From an uncultured Actinomycetes bacterium (GTDB lineage Bacteria > Actinomycetota > Actinomycetes > Nanopelagicales > Nanopelagicaceae), in contig CAIUAO010000058.1 of NCBI GenBank assembly GCA_903897155.1, positions 1 to 8,341 on the forward strand: 8,341 nucleotides of DNA. Direction: 5' to 3'. The position numbers and the translations under genes are program-made. Shown one piece after another: positions 1 through 6,695 of this stretch. Below the pieces are notes generated by a model. That model was given only the letters and a program-made list of their open reading frames with translations, was not told the DNA's origin and searched no databases. Each line of letters begins with the position of its first letter. Positions within the stretch are counted from its first letter, which is position 1.

Positions 1-162
1 ATCAACGGTGAATTCAGCGCCGCGATAGACCTCAGTGTGCCCACGTGTGCGACCAAAACCACTGGCTTCAGATACCGTCATTCCGGTAATTCCATATGCC
101 TGAAGCGCTGTCTTAACGTCGTCGAGTTTAAATGGCTTAATGATTGCTGTTATGAGTTTCAT
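1..162 (-). CDS. glnB: Nitrogen regulatory protein PII, N-terminal 54 residues (runs off the window)
   Basis: PII proteins are small cytosolic trimers that sense ATP/ADP and 2-oxoglutarate. When nitrogen is plentiful they plug the Amt channel through their T-loop. The visible part has the family start MKLITAIIKPFKLDDVK, then GMTVSEASGFGRTRGHTEVYRGAEF, which is the first beta-alpha-beta unit and the start of the T-loop; about half of a usual 112-residue protein is present. The ATG at 162..160 follows an AAGGAG ribosome binding site (168-173) that overlaps the amt stop codon, only 9 bp separate the genes, and they are surely co-transcribed. The residue at the position of Tyr51, uridylylated in enterics and adenylylated in Corynebacterium and Streptomyces, is Phe (GAA TTC, read on the minus strand at 15..10). 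This copy therefore cannot be modified at that site. By context it is the GlnK type that partners Amt. The family call is very secure; glnB versus glnK is a naming choice. Confidence 0.95.
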   Translation of the reverse strand, partial: MKLITAIIKPFKLDDVKTALQAYGITGMTVSEASGFGRTRGHTEVYRGAEFTVD

Positions 163-167
163 TCCCA

Positions 168-173
168 CTCCTT
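168..173 (-). promoter_or_regulatory. Ribosome binding site of the PII gene
   Basis: AAGGAG reads on the minus strand five bases before the ATG of the PII gene. It shares bases with the TAA stop of amt, so termination on amt and initiation on the PII gene are closely coupled. This fits the usual paired synthesis of channel and plug. Confidence 0.8.
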
Positions 174-1488
174 ACTTAGATGAGGTGAAGTTAGAGAGGA
201 AACGAGAGCCATCTGACATCGAAGCACTCTCGTATGCAGTTTCAGCGTGCTGGCTGAGATCAAGTCCTGCGACTTCATCTTCCTCAGATACACGGAATCC
301 TACGGTCTTTTCAATCAACAACGCCAAGATGTAACTGACGATGAATGAGTATGCGACAACTGCCGCAACCGCAAGTATTTGGTGACCCATAAGAGTCCAG
401 CCACCGTGATAGAAGACGCCGTTAGCGCCGTTCACCATTGCTGTTCCAAAGAGACCAATAAGTAGCGCACCTAAAATACCTCCAACAAGGTGAACACCCA
501 CAACATCGAGTGCATCATCAAACTTGAAGATGTTCTTTAGACCAGTAGCCAAGCAGCAGATAACGCCAGCTGCAAGACCTATAACAATTGATCCCATTGG
601 GCTAACAAATCCGCAAGCCGGTGTAATAGCAACGAGACCTGCGATAGCGCCAGATGCAGCGCCAAATGTTGTTGCGTGTCCGTCACGAAGCTTTTCTGTC
701 AGCATCCATGCAAGCAAAGCTGCTGCAGTTGCAGTATTGGTATTTACAAATGCGTAAGCAGAGAGCGTGTTCGCAGATAGAGCTGATCCAGCGTTAAAGC
801 CAAACCAACCAAACCAGAGAAGTCCTGCGCCAAGGAGAATGAATGGCACGTTGTGTGGACGCATTCTCTCTTTTGGCCAACCCTTGCGCTTTCCAATCAC
901 TAAGCAAACTGCAAGTGCTGCTGCTCCCGCATTCGCGTGAACCACTGTTCCGCCAGCGAAATCTTCTGCGCCTTTCTTTGCAAGCCAACCAAGAGGTGAG
1001 AAGACCCAGTGTGCAACTGGTGCATACACAAGTATGAGCCAGAGAGATGAGAAGGCAACCCAGCTACCAAACTTCAAACGATCAGCTGTTCCGCCGGTAA
1101 TAAGAGCCGGTGTAATGATGGCGAACATCAATTGAAAGGCAACGAAGACCATTGGCGGTATCGATAGTGATAAGCCACTTGGTTGCATCCAGATGTGATT
1201 GAGTCCAAAATTCTTAAGACTTCCAATCAAACCATTGCCACCTTGGAATGCAAGGCTATAAACGCCAAGTACCCAGAGAACAGAAACTGTTCCCATTGTG
1301 ACAAAGTTTTGTGCCAACATACCCAAGACGTTCTTTCCACGAACCATTCCGCCGTAGAAGAAAGCAAGACCAGGTGTCATAAGAAGTACAAGTGCGGATG
1401 AAACTAAAATCCATGCAGTATCTGCATGGTTGGTTGCATCCGTTGTTGCAGCTGCTGCAGAGACAGCAGTACCCATAAGAAAATGCAT
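172..1488 (-). CDS. amt: Ammonium transporter Amt
   Basis: A 438-residue Amt/MEP/Rh channel in the cytoplasmic membrane that takes up ammonium. The first ~22 residues are Ala/Thr rich and may be a leader or periplasmic N-terminus. Eleven or so hydrophobic segments follow. Family marks are FFYGGMVRGKNVLGM (about 43-57), DFAGGTVVHANAG (176-188) and DVVGVHLVGG (328-337). The pore twin histidines are H184 and H333, and D176 matches the structural Asp of E. coli AmtB (D160). The C-terminus after about residue 393 is a hydrophilic cytosolic tail (GFRVSEEDE and following) of the kind that couples to PII. The ATG at 1488..1486 is preceded by GGAGA at five bases. It is the first gene of an amt-PII unit, with a GlnR-like operator upstream, so induction under nitrogen limitation is likely. 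Nothing in the sequence suggests damage. Confidence 0.97.
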   Translation of the reverse strand: MHFLMGTAVSAAAATTDATNHADTAWILVSSALVLLMTPGLAFFYGGMVRGKNVLGMLAQNFVTMGTVSVLWVLGVYSLAFQGGNGLIGSLKNFGLNHIWMQPSGLSLSIPPMVFVAFQLMFAIITPALITGGTADRLKFGSWVAFSSLWLILVYAPVAHWVFSPLGWLAKKGAEDFAGGTVVHANAGAAALAVCLVIGKRKGWPKERMRPHNVPFILLGAGLLWFGWFGFNAGSALSANTLSAYAFVNTNTATAAALLAWMLTEKLRDGHATTFGAASGAIAGLVAITPACGFVSPMGSIVIGLAAGVICCLATGLKNIFKFDDALDVVGVHLVGGILGALLIGLFGTAMVNGANGVFYHGGWTLMGHQILAVAAVVAYSFIVSYILALLIEKTVGFRVSEEDEVAGLDLSQHAETAYESASMSDGSRFLSNFTSSK

Positions 1489-1493
1489 AAGTT

Positions 1494-1497
1494 CTCC
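1494..1497 (-). promoter_or_regulatory. Ribosome binding site of amt
   Basis: GGAG reads on the minus strand five bases before the amt ATG at 1488. It supports this ATG over the in-frame Met at codon 5. Confidence 0.7.
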
Positions 1498-1556
1498 AAA
1501 TGTGAAAGTGGGAAGGAGATCTCGACGCTGAGAGGTGGCAAGACTCTCGCCCTTGG

Positions 1557-1595
1557 GTTACAGGAAATGTCCTATTCGTGTTACGAAATGGTTAC
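1557..1595 (-). promoter_or_regulatory. GlnR-like operator upstream of amt (tandem GTAAC boxes)
   Basis: On the minus strand GTAAC (1595..1591), six bases, then a second GTAAC (1584..1580) are followed by a third GTAAC at 1561..1557. The first two repeat at 11 bp, one helical turn. This is the layout of the actinobacterial GlnR site, gTnAC-n6-GaAAC; the second box differs from GAAAC by one base. The third box is 23 bp further on, close to two turns. The boxes lie about 70-107 bp upstream of the amt start inside the 132-bp ftsY-amt spacer (1489-1620), where nothing else was recognised and no convincing -35/-10 pair could be chosen. The boxes are seen directly; binding by GlnR is inferred from their layout and the target gene. 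Confidence 0.6.
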
Positions 1596-1620
1596 AAAAT
1601 CCAGCGCTCAAGCGTAGTTC

Positions 1621-2457
1621 TTACGCCAGAAGCCCTGAAATGTAACTTTCCGGATCAAATCGCCTGAAATCTGAAGCCGACTCCCCTGTGCCCACAAACT
1701 TAATCGGCACCCCGGTCTCTTTCTCGATGGCAAGTGCAATGCCGCCCTTTGCTGAACCATCGAGCTTTGTAAGAATCAACCCGGTAGCAGCAACACTAGA
1801 GATAAAACTCTTTGCTTGAGCTATTCCATTCTGTCCAGTTGTCGCATCTATTACCAACAAGACTTCGTCAATGGGCGTGCCCTTCTCTACAACTCTCCTA
1901 ATCTTCCCTAACTCATCCATTAAGTTATGAGCAGTATGCAAGCGCCCTGCTGTATCAATAATTAAGTATTCGCTCTTTTTCTCTTTTGCTTGCGCAGCAG
2001 CATCAAATGCAACCGAAGCAGGATCTCCTTGAAACTTTCCAGCGATAACTTCTACCCCAAGCCTTGAACCCCAAGTTTGTAATTGTTCGATTGCGGCGGC
2101 GCGAAAAGTATCAGCAGCGCATAAGGTGATTGATTTGCCTTCATTCTTAAGAAGCGAAGTGAGCTTTGCAACAGATGTAGTTTTGCCTGTTCCGTTTACA
2201 CCAACAACCATAATTGTTGTCAGGCGTCCTGCGTGTGAGGCGATATCTCGTGAAGTTTTCACAAGCGTTGCAGATAGTGCTGAATGCACTGCTGCGTTTA
2301 GATCATCTGGCTTGGTCTTCTTTGCCACTTCAATCAATTCATCGCTGAGAGCAGCGCCAAGATCGGCTTCAATCAAACTTTTTCGCAACTCATCCCAGTC
2401 TGCTACAGAAAGATCTGAGCCTGTGATTTTTGCAAATAATTTAGAGAAGAGCGCCAT
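1621..2457 (-). CDS. ftsY: Signal recognition particle receptor FtsY, minimal NG form
   Basis: FtsY is the SRP receptor GTPase that docks ribosome-Ffh complexes at the membrane for co-translational insertion. This 278-residue protein is essentially only the NG domain. The N helical bundle covers about 10-75. The G domain has GVNGTGKTT (G1, about 86-94), DTFRAAA (G2), DTAGR (G3, about 168-172), TKLD (G4, about 230-233) and GTGE (G5). The acidic A domain or N-terminal membrane segment that makes many actinobacterial FtsY proteins near 400 residues is absent. A short hydrophobic/basic stretch, ALFSKLFAKI, precedes the N domain and could serve as the lipid-binding helix. The ATG at 2457..2455 is preferred over the adjacent TTG at 2460 because a weak AAGAAG element lies five bases before it. 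It follows the smc stop by nine bases. ftsY next to smc is the usual actinobacterial arrangement. Identity is certain; only the start is open. Confidence 0.96.
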   Translation of the reverse strand: MALFSKLFAKITGSDLSVADWDELRKSLIEADLGAALSDELIEVAKKTKPDDLNAAVHSALSATLVKTSRDIASHAGRLTTIMVVGVNGTGKTTSVAKLTSLLKNEGKSITLCAADTFRAAAIEQLQTWGSRLGVEVIAGKFQGDPASVAFDAAAQAKEKKSEYLIIDTAGRLHTAHNLMDELGKIRRVVEKGTPIDEVLLVIDATTGQNGIAQAKSFISSVAATGLILTKLDGSAKGGIALAIEKETGVPIKFVGTGESASDFRRFDPESYISGLLA

Positions 2458-2466
2458 CAAAACTTC

Positions 2467-5085
2467 TTAAACAGATTCAGATTCACGCAAGCGTTGAGAG
2501 ATGACTTCGGATACGCCATCACCACGCATTGTCACGCCATAGAGCGCATCAGCAATTTCCATCGTGCGCTTTTGGTGAGTAATGATGATGAGCTGTGACT
2601 TCTCACGCAGTTCTTCAAAGACGCCAAGCAAACGGCCAAGGTTTGTGTCATCCAGGGCTGCTTCAACCTCATCCATGACATAGAACGGACTTGGACGTGC
2701 TTTAAAGATAGCAACAAGCATGGCAACTGCAACAAGTGAGCGCTCACCACCTGAAAGAAGTGAAAGACGCTTTACGCGCTTTCCTGGTGGGCGCGCTTCA
2801 ACGTCCACACCAGTTGTCATGAAGTTATCTGGATCGGTCAAAATTAAGCGTCCATCTCCACCTGGGAAAAGACGAGCAAAGATTGTTTCAAACTCACGGG
2901 CAGTATCAAGATATGCCTCTTTGAAGATCTCAACGACTTTGTCATCTACTTCTTTAATAATGTCGAGCAAATCCTTCTTAGTCTTCTTTAAATCTTCTAA
3001 CTGTTCAGCTAAATACTTCAACCGCTCTTCAAGTGCTGAATATTCTTCCAAAGCAAGTGGGTTGATTTTTCCAAGCAGGGCCAAGTTACGCTCTGCCTGA
3101 GCAAGACGCTTTTCTTGCTGATCACGGCGATAGGGAATGAGATCTCCAGGAATGAAGTTTCCTTCAGCATCTTCAATAAATGTTGGCACATCATTTTCTG
3201 GGCCATACTCATTAATCAAAGTTGTGACATCAACGCCAAGTTCTTCAACGGCCCGGCCTTCTAGCTGTTCAATACGCAAGCGCTGTTCGGCGCGGGCAAT
3301 CTCATCTTGATGAACACTTGAGGTGAGCTTTTCAAGTTCTGTAGTGAGCTCGCGGATCTTGCCGCGGATACTTAACGTTTCACCTTCGCGCTCTGTTCGA
3401 GCTTTCTCTAAACGCTCTCGTTCTGCAAGCGCTTTTGAAAGAGTAACTTCTAATTGGATCAGTGCTTCATATGCAAGGTCTGCAATCTCTTGCGCCCGTG
3501 TTGCTGCCACTGCGCGTTGCTCTGTGCGTGCAGCAAATTGAACTGCGCCTTCGCGCTCTGCTCTTGCTGAATCTTCTAACGCCTTGGCTCTTGCTGCAAG
3601 AGCAGTGATGCGCTCCTCCAGGGTACGAAGCTCAAGTCTTGCTTCAATATCTCTGGCTCGTGTTGTCGTTACCTTTGCTCGTAAATCCTCAAGCTTTGTG
3701 AGATCTGGACGAGCAAGAGAAGATTCTCCACTTGCGCCAGTAATTGTGGCAATAACGCGGTCTAGTTCTTGCTGTGCGTTCTTCACATTTGTTGCAATCT
3801 CAACAATCTCTGCGCCAACGTTATTAAGCCATGCTTCAATTTCACTGACACCGCGGGCAATATCACTCTTAAATTGAGCGACCTTTGAACTTGATCCCTC
3901 GATCTGTCCGCCCGTTTTTTCAAGAAGAGAGGAGATTGTTCGTAGAACATTTGAGACTTGATTCTCTTCTTGGGCCAATCGTGCTTCAGCGCTTTGTAAC
4001 TCTGAATTGATTTGGGCAAGTTGTGTGCGCTTTGTTGTGAGTTCAGTAGAGAACTTTGTTTCCTCTGCGCGAAGCTCATGTGCTTCAGCATCCATAGCGC
4101 CAGGATCTCTGCCACTTGCACGTGCCTCATCTCTCTCTTCTGAAAGAAACTTTGCGCGCTCAGATGCAAGTGACTGAATTCCACGGAACTTTTCTCGTTG
4201 TGCTGTGAGGTGATAAAAGTTTTCTTGAGCTCTCACTAATTGTGGATTCTCAACTAATGAGATTGCATCTAACTCTTCCTCACGGTTGCGCAGTTGATTA
4301 AGGTCTGCTTCAACACTGTCACGGCGCATACGTAAACTTGTTTCATCTGCTACTTCAGCATCAAGTGTTGATTTAAGCGCGATTAAGTCATCTGCAAGCA
4401 AGCGAAGTCTTGAATCGCGCACATCAGACTGAATCGTTGATGCTTTACGCGCTACTTCAGCTTGTTTGCCAAGTGGCTTGAGTTGGCGACGCAATTCAAC
4501 AGTAAGGTCTTGAATACGCGCCAAGTTGGCCTGCATAGAATCTAATTTGCGAAGAGCTTTCTCTTTACGCTTGCGGTGCTTGAGTACACCTGCTGCTTCT
4601 TCAATAAACGCTCTGCGCTCTTCAGGGTTTGCAAGCAAGATAGCATCGAGTTGACCCTGACCAACAATGACGTGCATTTCCCGGCCGATGCCACTATCGC
4701 TGAGTAGTTCTTGGATATCTAGAAGTCTTGTCGTCTCACCATTTAATTGATACTCACTCGTTCCATTACGGAACAAAATTCTTGTAATTGTTACTTCAGT
4801 AAATTCAATAGGCAGCGCGTTATCGGTGTTATCAATGGTGACTGAAACTTCTGCGCGGCCAAGTGGAGCGCGGCCTGATGTTCCGGCGAAGATGACATCT
4901 TCCATCTTTCCACCACGAAGAGATTTAGCTCCCTGTTCACCCATGACCCAAGAAAGTGCGTCAACGACGTTAGATTTTCCAGAACCATTTGGACCTACAA
5001 CGCATGTGATCCCACGCTCAAAGATGAGGTTGGTTGAAGACGCAAAGGACTTAAAGCCTTTGAGGGTCACACTCTTGAGATACAC
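2467..5085 (-). CDS. smc: Chromosome partition ATPase SMC, short form apparently lacking the hinge domain
   Basis: SMC, with ScpA and ScpB, forms the ring-shaped ATPase that extrudes and organises chromosomal DNA. Both ATPase halves are intact. The N-terminal half has Walker A GPNGSGKS (31-38), the DALSWVMGEQGAKSLRGGKMEDVIF block (42-66) and Q-loop VGQGQ (141-145). The C-terminal half has signature LSGGE (777-781), Walker B with catalytic Glu FYVMDE (801-806), D-loop ALDD and switch His in ITHQ (about 837). Two coiled-coil stretches (about 166-445 and 463-690) connect the halves. The length is 872 residues against about 1170-1200 for bacterial SMCs. No glycine-rich globular hinge was found between the arms; instead a short turn with Gly, Ser and Pro lies at 447-462 (3700-3747). 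The text after the turn (ARDIEARLELRTLEER) aligns with the C-terminal arm of remembered mycobacterial SMC, well past the hinge. Start is GTG at 5085 with a poor ribosome site. The frame is open throughout and both heads are conserved, arguing against simple decay. Confidence 0.97.
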   Translation of the reverse strand: MYLKSVTLKGFKSFASSTNLIFERGITCVVGPNGSGKSNVVDALSWVMGEQGAKSLRGGKMEDVIFAGTSGRAPLGRAEVSVTIDNTDNALPIEFTEVTITRILFRNGTSEYQLNGETTRLLDIQELLSDSGIGREMHVIVGQGQLDAILLANPEERRAFIEEAAGVLKHRKRKEKALRKLDSMQANLARIQDLTVELRRQLKPLGKQAEVARKASTIQSDVRDSRLRLLADDLIALKSTLDAEVADETSLRMRRDSVEADLNQLRNREEELDAISLVENPQLVRAQENFYHLTAQREKFRGIQSLASERAKFLSEERDEARASGRDPGAMDAEAHELRAEETKFSTELTTKRTQLAQINSELQSAEARLAQEENQVSNVLRTISSLLEKTGGQIEGSSSKVAQFKSDIARGVSEIEAWLNNVGAEIVEIATNVKNAQQELDRVIATITGASGESSLARPDLTKLEDLRAKVTTTRARDIEARLELRTLEERITALAARAKALEDSARAEREGAVQFAARTEQRAVAATRAQEIADLAYEALIQLEVTLSKALAERERLEKARTEREGETLSIRGKIRELTTELEKLTSSVHQDEIARAEQRLRIEQLEGRAVEELGVDVTTLINEYGPENDVPTFIEDAEGNFIPGDLIPYRRDQQEKRLAQAERNLALLGKINPLALEEYSALEERLKYLAEQLEDLKKTKKDLLDIIKEVDDKVVEIFKEAYLDTAREFETIFARLFPGGDGRLILTDPDNFMTTGVDVEARPPGKRVKRLSLLSGGERSLVAVAMLVAIFKARPSPFYVMDEVEAALDDTNLGRLLGVFEELREKSQLIIITHQKRTMEIADALYGVTMRGDGVSEVISQRLRESESV

Positions 5086-5103
5086 GGGGAAAACCTATCT
5101 CTA

Positions 5104-5119
5104 ATAAGCCCCCGCTTAT
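5104..5119. repeat. Small inverted repeat in the rnc-smc spacer
   Basis: ATAAGC (5104-5109) and GCTTAT (5114-5119) form a perfect six-base stem with a four-base loop, 19 bp upstream of the smc GTG. On the transcribed strand the loop is GGGG and no T-run follows, so it is a poor intrinsic terminator. It may be a weak RNA hairpin in the smc leader or chance. The rest of the 67-bp spacer (5086-5152) holds nothing recognised. Confidence 0.35.
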
Positions 5120-5152
5120 GCCGTTTGGCTCAGCGTGTGCGCTATCTCTGTC

Positions 5153-5833
5153 CTAAGCCTTCGGTTGCTCTAGTTGCTCGAGAGCGTTTCTGGCGGCTAC
5201 TTGCTCAGCCTCCCGCTTGCTCTTGCCACTGCCCATAGGGAATTTTTCTGCTCCAAGAACAGCAATTGCTGTGAATGATTTATCGTGGTCAGGCCCTGAT
5301 TCAGAAATAATATATTCAGGCACCGGTTTGTTGAGTACCGCTGCAAGTTCTTGCAGGGCGGTCTTTCCATCAAGTCCTGCTCCTTGTGCATTTGCCGAAT
5401 CAATCATCGGACCAAACCAACCTGCGACCAACTCATAGGTCTTCATAAATCCATGTTCTATATATATTGCGCCGACAATTGCTTCTAAAGAGTCAGCTAA
5501 AATTGAATTCTTCTCGCGCCCGCCGGAGGAAACTTCTCCCTTACCAATACGGAGAAAGTCACCAATTTTTAGCTCTCGGGCAATGTGGGCAAGTGCTTTT
5601 GTATTCACAACACCTGAACGAAGAGGTGAAAGTTTGCTCTCATCAAAGTCAGGGTATTTTGCATAAAGCTGCTGAGTAATAATTAAACCAAGGACGCTGT
5701 CACCTAAGAATTCAAGGCGCTCATTAGTTTCAAGTCCACCAGATTCATATGCAAAAGAGCGGTGGGTAAGAGCAAGTTCAAGCAAACTATCTGAGACCAG
5801 AACGCCTAAGCGATCGGTTAATTCAGAGAGCAG
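5153..5833 (-). CDS. rnc: Ribonuclease III, probable CTG start
   Basis: RNase III cuts double-stranded RNA, including the stems of the 16S and 23S precursors. From the CTG at 5833 the protein is 226 residues. The catalytic domain has the signature NERLEFLGDSVL and LADSLEAIVGAIY. With this start the metal-binding residues fall at E38, E41, D45, D114 and E117, the E. coli numbers. A double-stranded-RNA-binding domain covers about 155-222, with GPDHDKSFTA and GSGKSKREAE. The first ATG/GTG/TTG in frame is TTG at 5785, which would cut off the conserved first helix (LSELTDRLGVLVSDSL before LELALTHRS). Between the in-frame stop upstream and that TTG the only near-start codons are CTGs; the one at 5833 lies one base after the rpmF stop and six bases after a GAGG element. 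The product is certain and the unusual start is inferred. mutM, which often follows rnc in actinobacteria, is absent. Confidence 0.93.
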   Translation of the reverse strand: MLSELTDRLGVLVSDSLLELALTHRSFAYESGGLETNERLEFLGDSVLGLIITQQLYAKYPDFDESKLSPLRSGVVNTKALAHIARELKIGDFLRIGKGEVSSGGREKNSILADSLEAIVGAIYIEHGFMKTYELVAGWFGPMIDSANAQGAGLDGKTALQELAAVLNKPVPEYIISESGPDHDKSFTAIAVLGAEKFPMGSGKSKREAEQVAARNALEQLEQPKA

Positions 5834-5834
5834 A

Positions 5835-6008
5835 TCAGACCTCGATTACCTGACGACGGTTATATGTACCGCAGGTTGGGCAAGCAGTGTGTTGCAACTT
5901 TGGTTGCTGACATTGCTGACAAAGTGAAGTTGCAGCTGGTGTTGTCTTCCATGCACTACGACGTGAGCGTGTACGCGAACGGGACATCTTTCGCTTTGGG
6001 ACTGGCAT
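5835..6008 (-). CDS. rpmF: 50S ribosomal protein L32
   Basis: A 57-residue L32 of the large ribosomal subunit. It begins MPVPKRKMSRSRTRSRRSAW, the basic N-terminal tail characteristic of the family, followed by the zinc-ribbon part with CQQC (30-33) and CPTC (43-46), so this is the four-cysteine, zinc-binding (C+) form. It ends GTYNRRQVIEV. The ATG is at 6008..6006; only a purine-rich GTGAG resembles a ribosome site. It sits between the DUF177 gene and rnc, the standard location (yceD-rpmF in most bacteria, then rnc in actinobacteria). The stop codon is followed one base later by the proposed rnc start, so the two are probably translationally coupled. Confidence 0.97.
   Translation of the reverse strand: MPVPKRKMSRSRTRSRRSAWKTTPAATSLCQQCQQPKLQHTACPTCGTYNRRQVIEV
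5840..5843 (-). promoter_or_regulatory. Ribosome binding site supporting the CTG start of rnc
   Basis: GAGG reads on the minus strand inside the last codons of rpmF (Glu-Val), six bases before the CTG at 5833. The spacing is good for initiation at that CTG and far too long for the TTG at 5785, so it helps decide the start of rnc. Confidence 0.55.
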
Positions 6009-6073
6009 GGCTAGCTCACTTTCTTTTCGGCAATTTTTTGTTGAGAGATTTCATTACCCTCGAACAGAGTAGA

Positions 6074-6102
6074 AGTATCCCCCATAGAGAGAAAATAGTA
6101 AA
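6074..6102 (-). promoter_or_regulatory. Possible sigma-70-type promoter for rpmF-rnc
   Basis: In the 105-bp spacer between DUF177 and rpmF (6009-6113), the minus strand reads TTTACT (6102..6097), 17 bases, then GATACT (6079..6074). Each hexamer matches four of six consensus bases with ideal spacing, about 65 bp before the rpmF ATG. The spacer is the longest in the recG-to-ftsY run, so an internal promoter is plausible, but in AT-rich DNA such pairs also arise by chance. Confidence 0.3.
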
Positions 6103-6113
6103 AACGAGGCTCT

Positions 6114-6677
6114 TCATGAGTTTGGAGATTTCCAGCCCTCAAGCCCAGCCCAACGGATATCCCCGCCAGCGTGAGCATGATCCTCTGGCAAATCAATCCA
6201 CTTGAGCCCGCAGTCCGGACAGAGCCCCTGGCAATCTGGGGAGCAGAGAGGGTTGATCGGAAGATTCAAAATCACTGCATCTCTTATAGGACCTTCGAGG
6301 TTGATGAAATCACCTTCCATCCAGAGTTCAGCATCTTCATCTTGAACATCAATCTCTTTCTCGCGCGACTTACTCTTATGGCGAGTATCTAGCTCATAGT
6401 TATATAGCTCTTGAAAACTCTCATCAATATCAAATGAAACGGGCTCAAGGCATCTGATGCATTCACCCACTGCTTCAGCGCGAACTTCGGCACTTGCCAA
6501 TACACCTTCAGCAACAGATTGCAGACGAAGGTCAACATCAATGGGGGCATCTGTTGGGATGGCAACTAGAGCAATACCTACTGGTTCGTGCTGATCAAAT
6601 GTCAGCTCATACTCACGCATCTCACCAGCGCGGCGAGGCAAGTCGTGGCAACTGAAATCAAATGGGTTCTTGCTCAT
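6114..6677 (-). CDS. DUF177 (YceD) family protein
   Basis: A 187-residue YceD/DUF177 protein. The family is almost always encoded just before rpmF and has been tied to ribosome or rRNA metabolism, including 23S rRNA accumulation in bacteria and plastids; its precise activity is not settled. The visible marks are ECIRCLEP (72-79), an acidic central stretch with EIDVQDEDAELWMEGDFINL (about 108-127), the INLxxPIRDAVILNLP motif, and a C-terminal cysteine cluster C145, C149, C153, C156 (CSPDC, CPDCG), which with C73/C76 could bind zinc. The ATG at 6677 has an AGGA element six bases upstream. The upstream gene ends 18 bp away. Length and motifs are normal for actinobacterial members. Role beyond the neighbourhood link to L32 is not shown here. 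Confidence 0.92.
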   Translation of the reverse strand: MSKNPFDFSCHDLPRRAGEMREYELTFDQHEPVGIALVAIPTDAPIDVDLRLQSVAEGVLASAEVRAEAVGECIRCLEPVSFDIDESFQELYNYELDTRHKSKSREKEIDVQDEDAELWMEGDFINLEGPIRDAVILNLPINPLCSPDCQGLCPDCGLKWIDLPEDHAHAGGDIRWAGLEGWKSPNS

Positions 6678-6695
6678 AATTTTTCCTAAAGAGTA

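Noticed and set aside
1600..1616. Short inverted repeat (CGCT-TG-AGCG) just after ftsY as a terminator
   Set aside because: The stem is only four bases with a two-base loop, and it is not followed by a convincing T-run.
2458..2460. TTG start of ftsY one codon upstream of the ATG
   Set aside because: The ATG beside it is the stronger start and has the better spacing to the purine-rich AAGAAG element; the choice changes only one residue.
2720..3100. A 126-residue plus-strand open frame, Ser/Arg rich
   Set aside because: It is antisense to the conserved C-terminal ATPase part of smc; the Ser/Arg-rich composition is what antisense of this coding sequence gives.
3783..4184. A 133-residue open frame on the minus strand inside smc
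   Set aside because: It is in another frame of the SMC coiled-coil region, has no recognisable motif, and the smc frame is clearly the coding one across the whole stretch.
2467..5085. smc as a frameshifted pseudogene, or a Rad50/RecN/MukB relative instead
   Set aside because: The frame is open throughout, both heads carry all ATPase motifs, and the first 200 residues are near-identical in pattern to actinobacterial SMC. There is no Rad50 CxxC zinc hook at the tip.
6011..6196. A 61-residue minus-strand frame spanning the DUF177-rpmF spacer, with an internal ATG at 6085 that would give 24 residues
   Set aside because: It overlaps the DUF177 end in another frame, the internal ATG has no ribosome binding site, and the peptide resembles nothing known. 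A leader peptide cannot be excluded but has no support.
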